Positions 25,109 through 34,594 of a stretch of 64,000 bases of DNA are shown one piece after another. The stretch's first letter is position 1; each line of letters begins with the position of its first letter. This stretch comes from Rhizobium sp. Root1203 (GTDB taxonomy: Bacteria; Pseudomonadota; Alphaproteobacteria; Rhizobiales; Rhizobiaceae), in assembly GCF_001424945.1 (NCBI RefSeq), contig NZ_LMCW01000001.1, positions 609,632 through 673,631 on the forward strand, written 5' to 3'. The notes beneath the pieces were generated by a model. The model saw nothing but the letters and a program-made list of their open reading frames with translations. It did not search any database and was not told the origin of the DNA. A program made the translations under genes and the position numbers.

Positions 25109-27487
25109 ATGGCCGATGTAACGGCATTGACGTTCGCGGCCCTCTGTATGCCGTTCCTTGGCGCTGTTCTCGCCCCCTTCCTGGTACGCGCATTTGGCGC
25201 GAATGCCGCCTGGCTGCTGGCGCTGGCTCCCCTGCTGGCCTTCCTGCATTTCTTCAGTCTCCTGCCGATGCTCGCGGCAGGCGGTATCGTCCGCGGCGGC
25301 TACGTCTGGGTGCCAAGCCTCGATCTCGCTTTCTCGTGGCTCCTCGACGGCCTTTCGGTGACGTTTGCCCTGCTGATCACCGGCATCGGCGCACTGGTGG
25401 TGCTCTACGCCGGGGGATACCTGAAGGGCCACCCGGATCAGGGACGCTTCTTTTCGTACATCTTCCTCTTCATGGGCGCCATGCTCGGCCTTGTCGTGTC
25501 CGACAGTTTCCTGGTGCTGTTCGTCTTCTGGGAACTGACCTCGATTACCTCGTTTCTGTTGATCGGCTTCGACGATCGGCGCGAGGCAGCGCGCCGGGCT
25601 GCGCTGCAGGCGCTCGTGGTCACCGGTGGCGGCGGGCTGGCATTGCTGGCCGGGCTGCTGCTGATCTGGAGTGTCACCGGCGCAGCGCAATTGTCGGTGC
25701 TGTTGCAGTCGGGCGATCTGCTGCGCGCCAATCCGTACTACCTGCCGATCCTGCTGCTCGTGCTCGGCGGCGCGTTTACCAAGTCCGCGCAGTTTCCGTT
25801 TCATTTCTGGCTGCCCAACGCCATGGAGGCGCCGACGCCGGTGTCCGCCTACCTGCATTCCGCGACCATGGTGAAGGCGGGCGTCTACCTGCTGATGCGG
25901 CTCAACCCCGCCATGGGCGATACGCTTGCCTGGAATATCCTGCTTCCCGTTTTCGGCGGAGCGACGCTGATCGTCGGCACGCTGCTGGCGGTGCGCCAGA
26001 CCGATCTGAAGCTCAAACTCGCCTATACCACCGTCTCCTCGCTGGGTCTGCTGGTGCTCCTGACGGGCTTCGGAACGCCCTACGCCGTCGAGGCGGCGGT
26101 GCTCTACCTGGTCGCGCATTCGTTGTTCAAGGGCGCCCTGTTCATGGTCGCCGGCATTGTCGATCATGAAGCCGGCACGCGTGACATCACCCGCCTGGCG
26201 GGGCTGCGAAAGGCGATGCCGCTGACGTTTGCGACGGCTGTCGCCGCCGCGTTTTCGATGGGCGGCCTGCTGCCGTTCTTCGGCTTCCTCGCCAAGGAAG
26301 AGATGTATATGGCGCTTGCCCACGGCGATCCTCGGTCCATCGTTTTCACCATGATTACCGTATTCGGCAACGCGCTGATGTTCGCGATCGGCTTTGCCGT
26401 GGCGCTCAAGCCCTTTCTCGGCACGCCCGTCGAGACACCGAAGCATCCGCACGAGGCGCCGCCGCTGCTGTGGGCCGGCCCCGTCGTGCTGGCGCTGCTC
26501 GGCCTGCTAGCCGCACTGTTTTCCGCAACGGCCCACCGCTACATTTCCTCGCCGACGGCGTCGGCGGTGCGCGGTTCGGCCGCGCAAATCGAGATCTCGG
26601 TGGTCCCCCATATCGGGGTGCCGCTGTTGCTTTCGGCACTCACCGCCGTCCTCGGCATGGCCGTCTATTGGCAGCTCGATCGTGCCCGCCTGCTGATGGC
26701 CGTCGTGTTGCGCATGCTCGGACCAGGCCCCGACCGCGGCTTCGACCTTGCCATCGCCGGCCTCGTGCGGTTCGCCGCCCGCGTCACGCGCATTGTCCAG
26801 CCCGGGCGGCTGGAGCTCTACGTGACCAGCACCTTCATCTGCGTTGCGGCGAGCCTCCTCGTGCCCCTCTGGCTCTACGATGAATTGCCGTCCCTTCCGG
26901 CATGGCCGGCTGGCGTGCAGATCTACGAATGGGCGATCCTGCTTCTGGCGGCCACCGGCCTTGCCGCCGTGGTTGTCGCAGGGGACCGGCTGGCGGCGAT
27001 CGTCTCGCTCGGCATCCAGGGTTTTTCCGTCGCTATCATCTTCCTGCTGTTCGGCGCGCCCGATCTCGCCTTCACCCAGCTTATGGTCGAGACGCTCTCG
27101 GTCGTCATCCTGGCGCTGGTGATGACACGCCTCAGGCTGTCGCCGACCGATCGAAGGCCGCTTCGCCAGGCGCTGTTCGATGGCGCCGTGGCGATTGCCT
27201 GCGGAACCGGCTTTGGTCTGCTTTTGATGAAGGCGACCGCGGCGCCGTTCAACACGACGCTGACCGACTTCTTCAATACATACTCCAAGACGATCGCCCA
27301 CGGGGCCAATGTGGTGAACGTCATCATCGTCGACTTCCGCGGCACCGACACGCTCGGGGAAATCGCGGTCGTCGCGATTGCCGGCCTCGCCATTCTCGCC
27401 CTCATTCGCGTGCGGGCCCAGACGGAGCGCAGGCTTGCCGAAAACGATCCCGATGCGCCTGACGATCTCGGGGTGGAACGCCCATGA
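25109..27487 (+). CDS. mrpA: Mrp Na+(K+)/H+ antiporter subunit A
   Basis: A 792-residue large membrane subunit homologous to complex I NuoL, with about 20 helices. Proton-channel signatures are [20 protein letters not shown] with the key glutamate, [20 protein letters not shown], and [13 protein letters not shown]. The C-terminal part carries the MrpA-specific MbhE/DUF4040-like segment ([20 protein letters not shown]). GAGGGGAT precedes ATG 25109. It is the first gene of a tightly overlapping operon A-B-C-D-E-F-G. In rhizobia Mrp (Pha) systems export Na+ or K+ and help growth at high pH or salt. Confidence 0.95.
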   Translation: MADVTALTFAALCMPFLGAVLAPFLVRAFGANAAWLLALAPLLAFLHFFSLLPMLAAGGIVRGGYVWVPSLDLAFSWLLDGLSVTFALLITGIGALVVLYAGGYLKGHPDQGRFFSYIFLFMGAMLGLVVSDSFLVLFVFWELTSITSFLLIGFDDRREAARRAALQALVVTGGGGLALLAGLLLIWSVTGAAQLSVLLQSGDLLRANPYYLPILLLVLGGAFTKSAQFPFHFWLPNAMEAPTPVSAYLHSATMVKAGVYLLMRLNPAMGDTLAWNILLPVFGGATLIVGTLLAVRQTDLKLKLAYTTVSSLGLLVLLTGFGTPYAVEAAVLYLVAHSLFKGALFMVAGIVDHEAGTRDITRLAGLRKAMPLTFATAVAAAFSMGGLLPFFGFLAKEEMYMALAHGDPRSIVFTMITVFGNALMFAIGFAVALKPFLGTPVETPKHPHEAPPLLWAGPVVLALLGLLAALFSATAHRYISSPTASAVRGSAAQIEISVVPHIGVPLLLSALTAVLGMAVYWQLDRARLLMAVVLRMLGPGPDRGFDLAIAGLVRFAARVTRIVQPGRLELYVTSTFICVAASLLVPLWLYDELPSLPAWPAGVQIYEWAILLLAATGLAAVVVAGDRLAAIVSLGIQGFSVAIIFLLFGAPDLAFTQLMVETLSVVILALVMTRLRLSPTDRRPLRQALFDGAVAIACGTGFGLLLMKATAAPFNTTLTDFFNTYSKTIAHGANVVNVIIVDFRGTDTLGEIAVVAIAGLAILALIRVRAQTERRLAENDPDAPDDLGVERP

Positions 27488-27903
27488 ACACGCTGATCTT
27501 CCGCACCATCGCCCCTGTTCTGACCGCGCTGATGCTGCTGTTCTCGATCTTCGTCCTGTTGCGTGGCCACAACGAGCCCGGCGGCGGCTTCACCGGCGGA
27601 CTGGTTGCCGCGTCGGCGCTGGCGATCTTCGGGATTGCCCGCGGCGTCGGTTCGGTGCGCCGCGCCATCGTCTTTCACCCGCTGGCGATATCCGGCGCGG
27701 GTCTGCTGATGTCGTGCTCGGCGGGCGTTCTGTCGGTCGCATTCGGCGTTCCGTTCATGACCGGCCTGTGGATCTACCCCGAGATAGCAGGCGTCGAAGT
27801 GGCGCTTTCGAGCGTCATGCTCTTCGATATCGGCGTCTATCTCGTCGTGGTCGGCGCCATTACCTCGATCGCGCTGGCGCTCGAGGAAAGGGAGGTCGAC
27901 TGA
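27484..27903 (+). CDS. mrpB: Mrp antiporter subunit B
   Basis: A 139-residue membrane subunit with four helices. The MrpB motif [20 protein letters not shown] is complete, and FPFMTGLW-type residues appear as [10 protein letters not shown]. Start overlaps the mrpA stop (ATGA), so translation is coupled. A separate B subunit means this is the seven-gene type of Mrp system, not the six-gene AB-fused type also found in rhizobia. Confidence 0.95.
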   Translation: MNTLIFRTIAPVLTALMLLFSIFVLLRGHNEPGGGFTGGLVAASALAIFGIARGVGSVRRAIVFHPLAISGAGLLMSCSAGVLSVAFGVPFMTGLWIYPEIAGVEVALSSVMLFDIGVYLVVVGAITSIALALEEREVD

Positions 27904-28280
27904 TGGAGCCGGTTTTCGCCATCCTCGTCGGGCTCTTCTTTGCCGCCGCCATCTACCTCATGCTGTCGAAGTTTTCGATCCGCATCATGCTCGGCATCGC
28001 CATCCTCGGCAACGCGGTGAACCTGCTGCTGTTCACGGCCGGCCGGCTGACGCGCGAGGTACCGCCGATCATTCCGGAAGGCCTCGACACGCTGCCAGCC
28101 GGCGCCGCCAATCCGCTGCCGCAGGCGTTGATCCTGACGGCCATCGTCATCTCGTTCTCGTTCCTTGCCTTCCTTCTGGTGCTGACCTATCGCGCCTACC
28201 AGGACATCGGCACCGACAATACCGACAGGATGCGCGTCGCGGAGCCCGACGATGCGCCGCTGCCGCCGCTGGGATATTAG
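27903..28280 (+). CDS. mrpC: Mrp antiporter subunit C
   Basis: A 125-residue NuoK-like subunit with three helices. The family core MLGIAILGNAVNLLLFTAGR and the loop-helix PLPQALILTAIVISFSFLAF, with its conserved TAIVI, are plain. It overlaps mrpB by one base (TGATG). A short polar C-terminus (VAEPDDAPLPPLGY) follows helix three. Confidence 0.95.
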   Translation: MEPVFAILVGLFFAAAIYLMLSKFSIRIMLGIAILGNAVNLLLFTAGRLTREVPPIIPEGLDTLPAGAANPLPQALILTAIVISFSFLAFLLVLTYRAYQDIGTDNTDRMRVAEPDDAPLPPLGY

Positions 28281-28282
28281 TG

Positions 28283-29839
28283 ATGGCAGCTCCGACTGGA
28301 AAAATCGCAGATCTTTCGGTGGCATTCGTCGCCACGCCGGTGCCGCTCGACAACTGGTTGGTCATTGCGCCGGTTGCGCTCTGCATCATCCTCGGTGCCG
28401 TCCTGCTGATCGCCCGAGCCTCGCGCCTGCAGGCGCTGATCGCCATTCCCGGCCTTGCCCTGCTGGTCCTGACGGACGCGGCGCTGCTTGCCAGGGTGGT
28501 TGCCCACGGTCCGCTGACCATGGTCATGGGTAGATGGCTGCCGCCCTTCGGCATTGCCTTCACCGTCGATCTGCTTGGCGCGCTGCTGGCGCTGACGGCA
28601 GCCATCGTGGCCTTCGCCGGCGGCATCTATGCGCTTGCCGACGTCACCGACAGCGGCCGCCGCTACGGCTTCTTTCCTTTGCTGCTGATGCTGATGGCGG
28701 GCGTCACGGGCGCGTTCCTGACCGGCGACGTCTTCAACCTCTACGTCTGGTTCGAAGTGTTGCTGATCTCCTCCTTCGGCCTCCTGATCCTGGGTTCCGA
28801 ACGGCAGCAGATCGACGGCGCCATGAAGTATGCGGTCCTCAATCTCATCGGGACAACGCTCTTTCTGATTGCCGTCGGCATCCTCTATGCCGTCTTCGGC
28901 ACGCTCAACATGGCCGACATCGCAACCAAGGCTGAGGGCGCGCGGCCGGGCGCACCGTTGATGACGTTGTCGGCGCTCTTCCTGCTCGCCTTCGCCATGA
29001 AGGCTGCCGCGTTTCCGGTCAATTTCTGGCTGCCTGCCTCCTATCACACGCCGCGCATCGTCGTCTCGGCGCTCTTCGCCGGCCTGCTGACCAAGGTCGG
29101 CGTCTATGCGCTGATCCGCATCATGGTCATGCTTCTGCCGGTGGAGCGCGAGCAACTGAGCCTGCTGATCGCAGCCGCAGGTGCGGCGACGGTCGTCGTC
29201 GGTGCGCTCGGCGCTCTGGCCCAGGACGATATCCGCAGGCTCCTCGGCTATGTCGTCATCTCGGGGATCGGCAACATGCTGATCGGCGTGGCGCTCGGCA
29301 CAGCGGGCGGTCTCTCCGGCGCGGTCTTCTATGCCGTTCATTCCATGGTGCTGATGACGGCACTCTACCTGCTCGCCGGCCAGGCGGCGTCGCTGGGCGG
29401 GAGCTTCTCGCTGGCAGGGCTGGGGGGCCTCTACCGGCGCAACGGCGCTTTTGCCGGCCTGTCTCTCGTCCTCTTCTTCGCCGCCTGCGGCCTGCCGCCG
29501 TTCTCCGGCTTCTGGCCCAAGGTCATACTGGTTAAGGCGTCGATCGATGTCGGGGCATGGTGGCTCGCGGCGGCGATCCTGGTCGGCGGCTTCCTGACGA
29601 CGATCGTTTTCGGCCGCGTCTTCCTTCTGGCCTACTGGCGGCCGGCGGCCTCGGGTTCCGAAACCGCCGGGCCGATCGGATGGCGGGCCGCGCTGCCGCT
29701 CCTGATCCTGTCCGCCCTGGTCGTCGGCTTCGGCATATTGCCGGAACGGCTGCTGGCGCTGTCGCAGGCAGCCGCGGTCGGCCTGGCCGATCCGTTCCCC
29801 TACGTTCAGTCGGTCTTTCCGGGAGGCGTCGCGCCGTGA
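28283..29839 (+). CDS. mrpD: Mrp antiporter subunit D
   Basis: A 518-residue NuoM/N-like channel subunit with about 14 helices. The expected motifs are FNLYVWFEVLLISSFGLLIL, the lysine-bearing FPVNFWLPASYHTPRIVVSA, and GLPPFSGFWPKVILVKA. ATG 28283 is used; a GTG directly before it at 28280 overlaps the mrpC stop. Together with MrpA it forms the ion-translocating core of the antiporter. Confidence 0.95.
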   Translation: MAAPTGKIADLSVAFVATPVPLDNWLVIAPVALCIILGAVLLIARASRLQALIAIPGLALLVLTDAALLARVVAHGPLTMVMGRWLPPFGIAFTVDLLGALLALTAAIVAFAGGIYALADVTDSGRRYGFFPLLLMLMAGVTGAFLTGDVFNLYVWFEVLLISSFGLLILGSERQQIDGAMKYAVLNLIGTTLFLIAVGILYAVFGTLNMADIATKAEGARPGAPLMTLSALFLLAFAMKAAAFPVNFWLPASYHTPRIVVSALFAGLLTKVGVYALIRIMVMLLPVEREQLSLLIAAAGAATVVVGALGALAQDDIRRLLGYVVISGIGNMLIGVALGTAGGLSGAVFYAVHSMVLMTALYLLAGQAASLGGSFSLAGLGGLYRRNGAFAGLSLVLFFAACGLPPFSGFWPKVILVKASIDVGAWWLAAAILVGGFLTTIVFGRVFLLAYWRPAASGSETAGPIGWRAALPLLILSALVVGFGILPERLLALSQAAAVGLADPFPYVQSVFPGGVAP

Positions 29840-30309
29840 TCGGTCTTCTCCTCAACCTGTTGCTGGCAATCGTCTGGGCCGCCGTCAGCGGCAGCGCCTC
29901 GGCTCACAATCTCGCTTTCGGCTTCGTACTTGGCGCGCTGGCACTTTTCGTCGTGCGCGAGCCCTACGGCAGCCGCGGATATCTATTGCAAGGGTTTGCC
30001 ATCCTGTCTCTGATGCTCCTGTTCCTTCGGGAGCTTGCGCTCTCCGCGTGGAAGGTCGCGCTCACCGTGCTCAGCCCGGACATGCAGCTGAAGCCGGGCA
30101 TCTTCGCCTTTCCGCTGACCGTCGATCGCGATTTCGAGATCACGTTGCTTGCCAACATGATCACCCTGACGCCCGGGACGCTGTCCGTCGATGTCTCCGA
30201 CGATCGCAGGACCCTCTACGTTCACGCGCTTGACTGCTCCGATCCGGAAGCGGCGAAGCGCGATATCGCCAACGGCTTCGAGCGAAAGATACTGGAGGCG
30301 TTCCGATGA
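29836..30309 (+). CDS. mrpE: Mrp antiporter subunit E
   Basis: A 157-residue subunit with an N-terminal membrane part and a soluble C-terminal domain. GTG 29836 overlaps the mrpD stop (GTGA). Family motifs are LTLTPGTL-like residues seen as [16 protein letters not shown] followed by LYVHALD. MrpE is needed for full assembly and activity of the complex. Confidence 0.93.
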   Translation: MIGLLLNLLLAIVWAAVSGSASAHNLAFGFVLGALALFVVREPYGSRGYLLQGFAILSLMLLFLRELALSAWKVALTVLSPDMQLKPGIFAFPLTVDRDFEITLLANMITLTPGTLSVDVSDDRRTLYVHALDCSDPEAAKRDIANGFERKILEAFR

Positions 30310-30734
30310 TCACGCCGCTTGCCATCATTTCCATGGCGGCCGCTGTCGCGCTGGTGATATTGGCGATCGCCTTCCTGCTCGCCACCTGGCGGGTTATGGC
30401 AGGGCCGACGCTTCCCGACCGTATTCTTGCACTGGATACACTATCGGGCACGGCGATCGGTTTTATTGCCGTAATTGCGGTCAAGACCGGTTTTTCACTT
30501 TATATCGACATCGCCATCTCGCTCGGCCTCGTCGGCTTTCTCGCCACAGTCGCCTTCGCGCGCTTCGTGATGTCGCGTGGCGGCGCGACTGAAGGGCGCA
30601 AGCCCGAACGACACACGAAGCCCGAACGGGACACGAAAACCGGACGGGATGCAAAAACAGCGCGGGCCGTCACGAAAAAGCCCGATGCCGCCCCCAAGGG
30701 CAAGGGACGAAAGACAACGAAGGGCAAGAAATGA
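30306..30734 (+). CDS. mrpF: Mrp antiporter subunit F with a basic C-terminal tail
   Basis: The first 95 residues are an ordinary MrpF: three helices with [20 protein letters not shown] and [19 protein letters not shown]. After the last helix it carries an unusual tail of about 47 residues very rich in Lys and Arg with repeated [16 protein letters not shown] units, ending in [12 protein letters not shown]. Normal MrpF is about 90 residues. The tail would lie in the cytoplasm and might bind nucleic acid or lipid head groups; this is inference. ATGA overlaps join it to mrpE and mrpG. Confidence 0.92.
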   Translation: MITPLAIISMAAAVALVILAIAFLLATWRVMAGPTLPDRILALDTLSGTAIGFIAVIAVKTGFSLYIDIAISLGLVGFLATVAFARFVMSRGGATEGRKPERHTKPERDTKTGRDAKTARAVTKKPDAAPKGKGRKTTKGKK

Positions 30735-31063
30735 CAGACTATTTTGTCGCGATCGTTGTCGCCGTCCTGTCGCTGGTGGGTTCGCTTTTCGCGCTGGTCG
30801 CCGCCCTCGGCATCCTGCGCCTGCCGGATCTCTATACCCGCATGCACGCGGCTTCGAAGGCGGGAACGGTCGGTTCCGGTTTGCTGCTCGTTGCCGCCGG
30901 TATCGCCTCGGGAGAACTTGCTGTCTTCGTCCGGGCTATTGCCGGATTCGTGTTTTTTATACTGACGGCGCCTGTTGCTGCACATCTGCTCGCGAGAGCG
31001 GCGCACAAGACAGGTTATCCACTTCTGCCACCTTCGGTGCGCGACGATCTTCTTGAAAGGTAA
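30731..31063 (+). CDS. mrpG: Mrp antiporter subunit G
   Basis: A 110-residue subunit with three helices and the MrpG signature [20 protein letters not shown] followed by [12 protein letters not shown]. It is the last gene of the operon and its start overlaps the mrpF stop (ATGA). No strong terminator is visible directly behind it; an AT-rich gap leads to mucR. Confidence 0.95.
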   Translation: MTDYFVAIVVAVLSLVGSLFALVAALGILRLPDLYTRMHAASKAGTVGSGLLLVAAGIASGELAVFVRAIAGFVFFILTAPVAAHLLARAAHKTGYPLLPPSVRDDLLER

Positions 31064-31505
31064 GAGCTGTGACGATTCAGTATTTTAAGCAGTTTTTCGC
31101 AGCTTTAAGCAGTGCCGCCGACGATTAATGTTTCGGCACATGCTTACTAATTCTTAAGAGATGGGCATTTTTTGACGGATATATATGAAATAATAATTGG
31201 CGTTTTCGCAAAACGGTGATAATTGATTGTTCAAGTAGAGTTCTGATATTGAATTAGAATCACATTGCTTTTTTCCTCAGTGACTTTGAATTTCAGTGTT
31301 TAATTGAGGAAGCGACGTGGATGCGATCGTACTAATTTAAGATCAGGCAGTATAAGAACGGGTTTCGGCCTCGAAATCTAGGGGTGGATTTCAGTTTTTC
31401 GAAACATGTAGCCGCAGACTGAGTTTTTTGCTGTTCGCTCTACGATAGCGGTCTAGGACCAAGAGGCCCTAGACGTTTTGAGTATGCAAACAGGAGAAAC
31501 GAAAT
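31064..31505 (+). promoter_or_regulatory. AT-rich leader region of mucR
   Basis: No gene was seen in these 442 bases, which are strongly AT-rich against the local background. Ros/MucR proteins bind AT-rich, T-containing sites and repress their own genes, so the stretch probably holds the mucR promoter and self-binding sites. A GTCTAGG/CCTAGAC inverted repeat at 31451-31474 sits 30 bases before the ATG. CAGGAGAAA is the ribosome site. Confidence 0.6.
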
Positions 31506-31940
31506 ATGACGGATACTGCAGCCGCCGGTAGCGGGCCGGAATTGCTGGTGGAGCTTACCGCAGATATTGTCGCCGCCTATGTCAGCAACCACGTCGTACC
31601 GGTGGGCGATCTCGCCAACCTCATTTCCGACGTGCATTCGGCACTCAGCAATACTTCGACGCCGCAGCCAGCAACAGCGGTCGTCGAAAAGCAGAAGCCG
31701 GCTGTATCGGTACGCAAATCCGTTCAGGACGAGCAGATCACCTGCCTTGAATGTGGTGGCAATTTCAAGTCGCTGAAGCGCCATTTGATGACACACCACA
31801 GCCTTTCGCCCGAAGAATATCGCGAAAAATGGGATCTTCCGGTCGACTACCCGATGGTAGCTCCGGCCTATGCCGAAGCGCGTTCGCGCCTCGCCAAGGA
31901 AATGGGTCTCGGTCAGCGCCGCAAGCGCGGTCGCGGCTGA
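31506..31940 (+). CDS. mucR: MucR/Ros family zinc-finger transcriptional regulator
   Basis: A 144-residue regulator with the prokaryotic Cys2His2 zinc finger typical of Ros/Muc[20 protein letters not shown] at about residues 79-97, followed by the [11 protein letters not shown] and [20 protein letters not shown] regions. MucR proteins act as H-NS-like silencers of AT-rich DNA and control exopolysaccharide, motility and symbiosis or virulence genes. The N-terminal 45 residues form the oligomerisation domain. A strong terminator follows at 31968-31992. Confidence 0.95.
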   Translation: MTDTAAAGSGPELLVELTADIVAAYVSNHVVPVGDLANLISDVHSALSNTSTPQPATAVVEKQKPAVSVRKSVQDEQITCLECGGNFKSLKRHLMTHHSLSPEEYREKWDLPVDYPMVAPAYAEARSRLAKEMGLGQRRKRGRG

Positions 31941-31967
31941 CAAATTTCGGATATTGCGAATATAACG

Positions 31968-31992
31968 AGCCGGGCGAGAGCCCGGCTTTTTT
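31968..31992 (+). terminator. Intrinsic terminator after mucR
   Basis: AGCCGGGC-GAGA-GCCCGGCT forms an 8-base-pair GC-rich stem with a 4-base loop, followed by a run of T. It lies 27 bases after the mucR stop. Confidence 0.9.
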
Positions 31993-32154
31993 GATTCCTG
32001 AGAAAAAACGGAGGAGGAAAATAATCCCACAAATTTTCGCTTGACGTCGAAATTAAGAAGCGAAAACAAAAGTGCGGTAGACGGAGACGGCTTTTGTTTA
32101 TCCCCGCTCCTGTGTAGTGTGTATGAATTAATTCCTATCGTTAGGAGTATTCAT

Positions 32155-32577
32155 ATGCCGATTGGACATATTTTGCGAGGCGCCCCGGCGCCCCGGATCT
32201 GGGTGCAGGCGCAAAGCGATTGTTCGGGCTATGTCCCGCCGCCCGTGACCCTTCCCATCCATACCGTTTGCCGGATCTGCGCACAGATCACCAACGAAAT
32301 GCTGTTGCTCGCCGCCCATCGCATCCAGATGCCTCGCGACCGCCGGCGTGCGTTCTGCCACGTCCGCCAGATCGCCATGTACGTCTGCCATGTCGCGCTG
32401 CAGATGCCGCTCCACGAAATCGGCAAGGCCTTCGGTCGGGACCGCACCACGGTTGGCTATGCGTGCCACATGATCGAGGATCGCCGTGACGACCCGGATT
32501 TCGACGAGTTTGTCGCCGCCGTCGAGCGCACGGTCAATACTGTCTTCCGGTCGAATGGAGTTGCCGGCCATGAATAG
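32155..32577 (+). CDS. DnaA domain IV-like helix-turn-helix protein (HdaB-like candidate)
   Basis: A 140-residue protein whose C-terminal half matches the DNA-binding domain of DnaA: DRRRAFCHVRQIAMYVCHVA, then LQMPLHEIGKAFGRDRTTVG and the YACHMIEDRRDD end of the recognition helix. It lacks the ATPase domain. Small DnaA-domain-IV proteins occur in alphaproteobacteria; one, HdaB of Caulobacter, modulates replication initiation. Whether this is its orthologue is inference. Two cysteines in VCRICAQ are extra. TTAGGAG precedes the ATG, and the next gene overlaps its stop. Confidence 0.82.
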   Translation: MPIGHILRGAPAPRIWVQAQSDCSGYVPPPVTLPIHTVCRICAQITNEMLLLAAHRIQMPRDRRRAFCHVRQIAMYVCHVALQMPLHEIGKAFGRDRTTVGYACHMIEDRRDDPDFDEFVAAVERTVNTVFRSNGVAGHE

Positions 32578-33430
32578 TGCGAGCCGCGGCAATACCGGTC
32601 ACAGCAAGGCAATGGTCAGGCTCGTGAAGTTCTTGATGCGCGGACCGGCCAGAGAGGAGGCCGGAGAGGAGGCAAGCGAGGAGGCCAGAGAGGAGGCAAG
32701 CGAGGAGACGGGCGAGGACGGATCGCGGTCTCTTCGGCTTGGCGATGGGGCACGCTGCGTCGTGCCGGCCGCGCTGCTCGCCGAAGCCCTGATGTCGGGA
32801 CTGGCAGAGAGGGCAGCCGGCACCGTCCGTGTCGGTTCTCCGGCGCGATCATACCTTCGTCGCGCCGCAGCCGAGCAGGAGGAAGCCTTCCTCAATCAGC
32901 ATGCGGCAATCGGCGACGCTCTTGCGGATGTAGAGGGAACCACACAACGCGTGCGCCTCAACAGCCAGGAATCGCCGCTGGCCGGTCTTTCGCGTCTGAA
33001 GGACAGGAGTGGCGGTGCGTTCCTGCCCGAGATCGCCGTCGCCGCCGGCGAGAGGCTCCTTGCGGATTTCACCCGCGGCCAGCTTCAGCCGCGCGTCACC
33101 GCATCGTGGGAACCGCGGCTTTCGGGCAGTGTCAGGGGATCGCGCGGCGGCATGACTGAGCTGACCGACAGTGCGACGGCCGCGCGCATCGCCGTCAATC
33201 GCGCGCTGCAGGCGGTCGGACCGGAACTGTCGGGCGTCGCACTCGATGTATGCTGCTTCATGAAAGGGCTTGAGACCGTCGAGCGAGAACGCCAGTGGCC
33301 GGCCCGCTCGGCCAAGCTGATGCTGCGCACGGCGCTGCTGGCGCTGTCGCGGCACTACAATCCGGAAGCGCCTTCGCGCCATCGGCGCGTCGAGCATTGG
33401 GGAGCGGAGGGGTATCGGCCGGAATTATGA
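32570..33430 (+). CDS. DUF6456 domain protein with acidic repeat segment
   Basis: A 286-residue protein ending in the DUF6456 domain (about residues 125-280; SPLAGLSRLKDRSGGAFLPE, ERLLADFTRGQLQPRVTASW, CFMKGLETVERERQWPARSA). Function is unknown. Its start overlaps the stop of the DnaA-like gene by eight bases, suggesting a shared task, possibly DNA-linked. Residues about 28-50 are an acidic run of EEASEE/EEAREE units encoded by a short tandem DNA repeat (32652-32720), not expected in the family core. Confidence 0.82.
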   Translation: MNSASRGNTGHSKAMVRLVKFLMRGPAREEAGEEASEEAREEASEETGEDGSRSLRLGDGARCVVPAALLAEALMSGLAERAAGTVRVGSPARSYLRRAAAEQEEAFLNQHAAIGDALADVEGTTQRVRLNSQESPLAGLSRLKDRSGGAFLPEIAVAAGERLLADFTRGQLQPRVTASWEPRLSGSVRGSRGGMTELTDSATAARIAVNRALQAVGPELSGVALDVCCFMKGLETVERERQWPARSAKLMLRTALLALSRHYNPEAPSRHRRVEHWGAEGYRPEL

Positions 33431-33461
33431 CGCCGGAGCGCAGGGGGCGGACACGCCGGCC

Positions 33462-33884
33462 TCAGGCCGCAGCGCGTACGCGCGCCTCCTCGCGAATGCG
33501 GTTGACCATCGAGCGCAGCCCGTTCGAGCGCTGCGAGGACAGGTTTTCCACAAGTCCGACCTTCGAAAATACCTCGAAGGCATCGAGTGCAGCGATGTCG
33601 GAAGCCGTCTTGCCGGAATAGGTGGCGAGCACGATGGCGACGAGGCCGCGCACGATATGCGCGTCCGAATCGCCTTCGAAGGTCATCAAAGGATTGTCGG
33701 GGTTGCCTGAGGTATGCGTCACCAGCCAGACCTGGCTGGCGCAGCCCATCACCTTGTTGGCCGACGTCTTCTTCTCGTCGGCAAGGTCCGGCAGCGCCTT
33801 CCCCAGCTCGATCACATAGCGATAGCGATCTTCCCAATCGTCGAGGAAGGTAAAATCGTCGATGATCTGATCGAGGGACGTCAT
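33462..33884 (-). CDS. sufE: SufE-type cysteine desulfuration protein
   Basis: A 140-residue SufE protein. It takes persulfide sulfur from SufS on its active cysteine (KVMGCASQVWL, about residue 48) and supports SufBCD iron-sulfur cluster assembly. The family blocks DWEDRYRYVIELGKALPDL and SQRSNGLRSMVNRIREEA are complete. No other suf gene is adjacent, a common arrangement in rhizobia where sufE stands alone. Confidence 0.94.
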   Translation of the reverse strand: MTSLDQIIDDFTFLDDWEDRYRYVIELGKALPDLADEKKTSANKVMGCASQVWLVTHTSGNPDNPLMTFEGDSDAHIVRGLVAIVLATYSGKTASDIAALDAFEVFSKVGLVENLSSQRSNGLRSMVNRIREEARVRAAA

Positions 33885-33946
33885 GGAGAAATGGCCTTTC
33901 GTTGTCAGGTCTCATATAGGTGAAACGCAGCCAGATTTGAACCATT

Positions 33947-33985
33947 AAAAAGAAAACGCCGCGAAGGATGGGCATCCTCGCGGCG
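33947..33985 (-). terminator. Intrinsic terminator for the DUF5330 gene
   Basis: On the minus strand CGCCGCG pairs with CGCGGCG around an inner GGATG/CATCC stem, then a T-rich run (TTTTCTTTTT) follows. It lies about 110 bases beyond the stop of the gene ending at 34094. Confidence 0.75.
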
Positions 33986-34093
33986 CAGCAAATCGCTGAA
34001 AAGCAAACAGGGCAGGCACGTCAGGCACAGGGCGGCTCCGCATATTGCGTGGCACCGGTGCAAGCTTTGGTGCGGGATATCCCGCGGAATTCT

Positions 34094-34594
34094 TCAGGTT
34101 GCCGGTCGTGGGGTCGGCAGCGGAATGGTGCCTGTCGTGACATGGTCGGACGAAGCTTCGTCGCCATCGTCGACCGGCGGGCGGTAAGGCATCGGCTGGT
34201 TGAGAGCGGTCCGCTCTTCATGAACCTGCTGTGTGGCGGCAGCTGCCGTCTGCACGGGCGCCAGGCCGACAGCAGGTGTCGTCGTCGCGGCCGTCGTCAC
34301 ATTGGCGCTCTTGCCGCTGCCGAACTTGGTGTCGAGCATTTCGAAGGCGACGAGTGCGCCGGTGCGTGCCCGGTGGCCGAGGGCTGCCATCGTGTCTGCG
34401 CCCTTGGCGCACACTTCAGGCTTCTCCCCGCATAGGCCGCTCAGGTAGTCGTACGCGCCGGTCGCGGCGACGAACGCGTCGGAGAATTGCAATGTCGGCT
34501 GGCTGGCGACGTCAGTCGAGCGCTCGCCGCTGAAGAACGACAGGAGCACCAGCACAAGTCCGAACCAGAACGATCCTTTGATCAGAAACCACAT
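34094..34594 (-). CDS. DUF5330 family membrane-anchored protein
   Basis: A 166-residue protein with one N-terminal membrane helix (MWFLIKGSFWFGLVLVLLSF) and a periplasmic domain containing CGEKPEVCAKG, a likely disulfide, and the helix TMAALGHRARTGALVAFEML. The C-terminal third is low-complexity Ala/Thr/Pro. This resembles the DUF5330 proteins of Rhizobiales, which have no known function. A terminator is visible behind it. Confidence 0.78.
   Translation of the reverse strand: MWFLIKGSFWFGLVLVLLSFFSGERSTDVASQPTLQFSDAFVAATGAYDYLSGLCGEKPEVCAKGADTMAALGHRARTGALVAFEMLDTKFGSGKSANVTTAATTTPAVGLAPVQTAAAATQQVHEERTALNQPMPYRPPVDDGDEASSDHVTTGTIPLPTPRPAT

Noticed and set aside
24965..26452. 495-codon minus-strand frame opposite mrpA
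   Set aside because: Same composition bias as above; mrpA is unambiguous on the plus strand.
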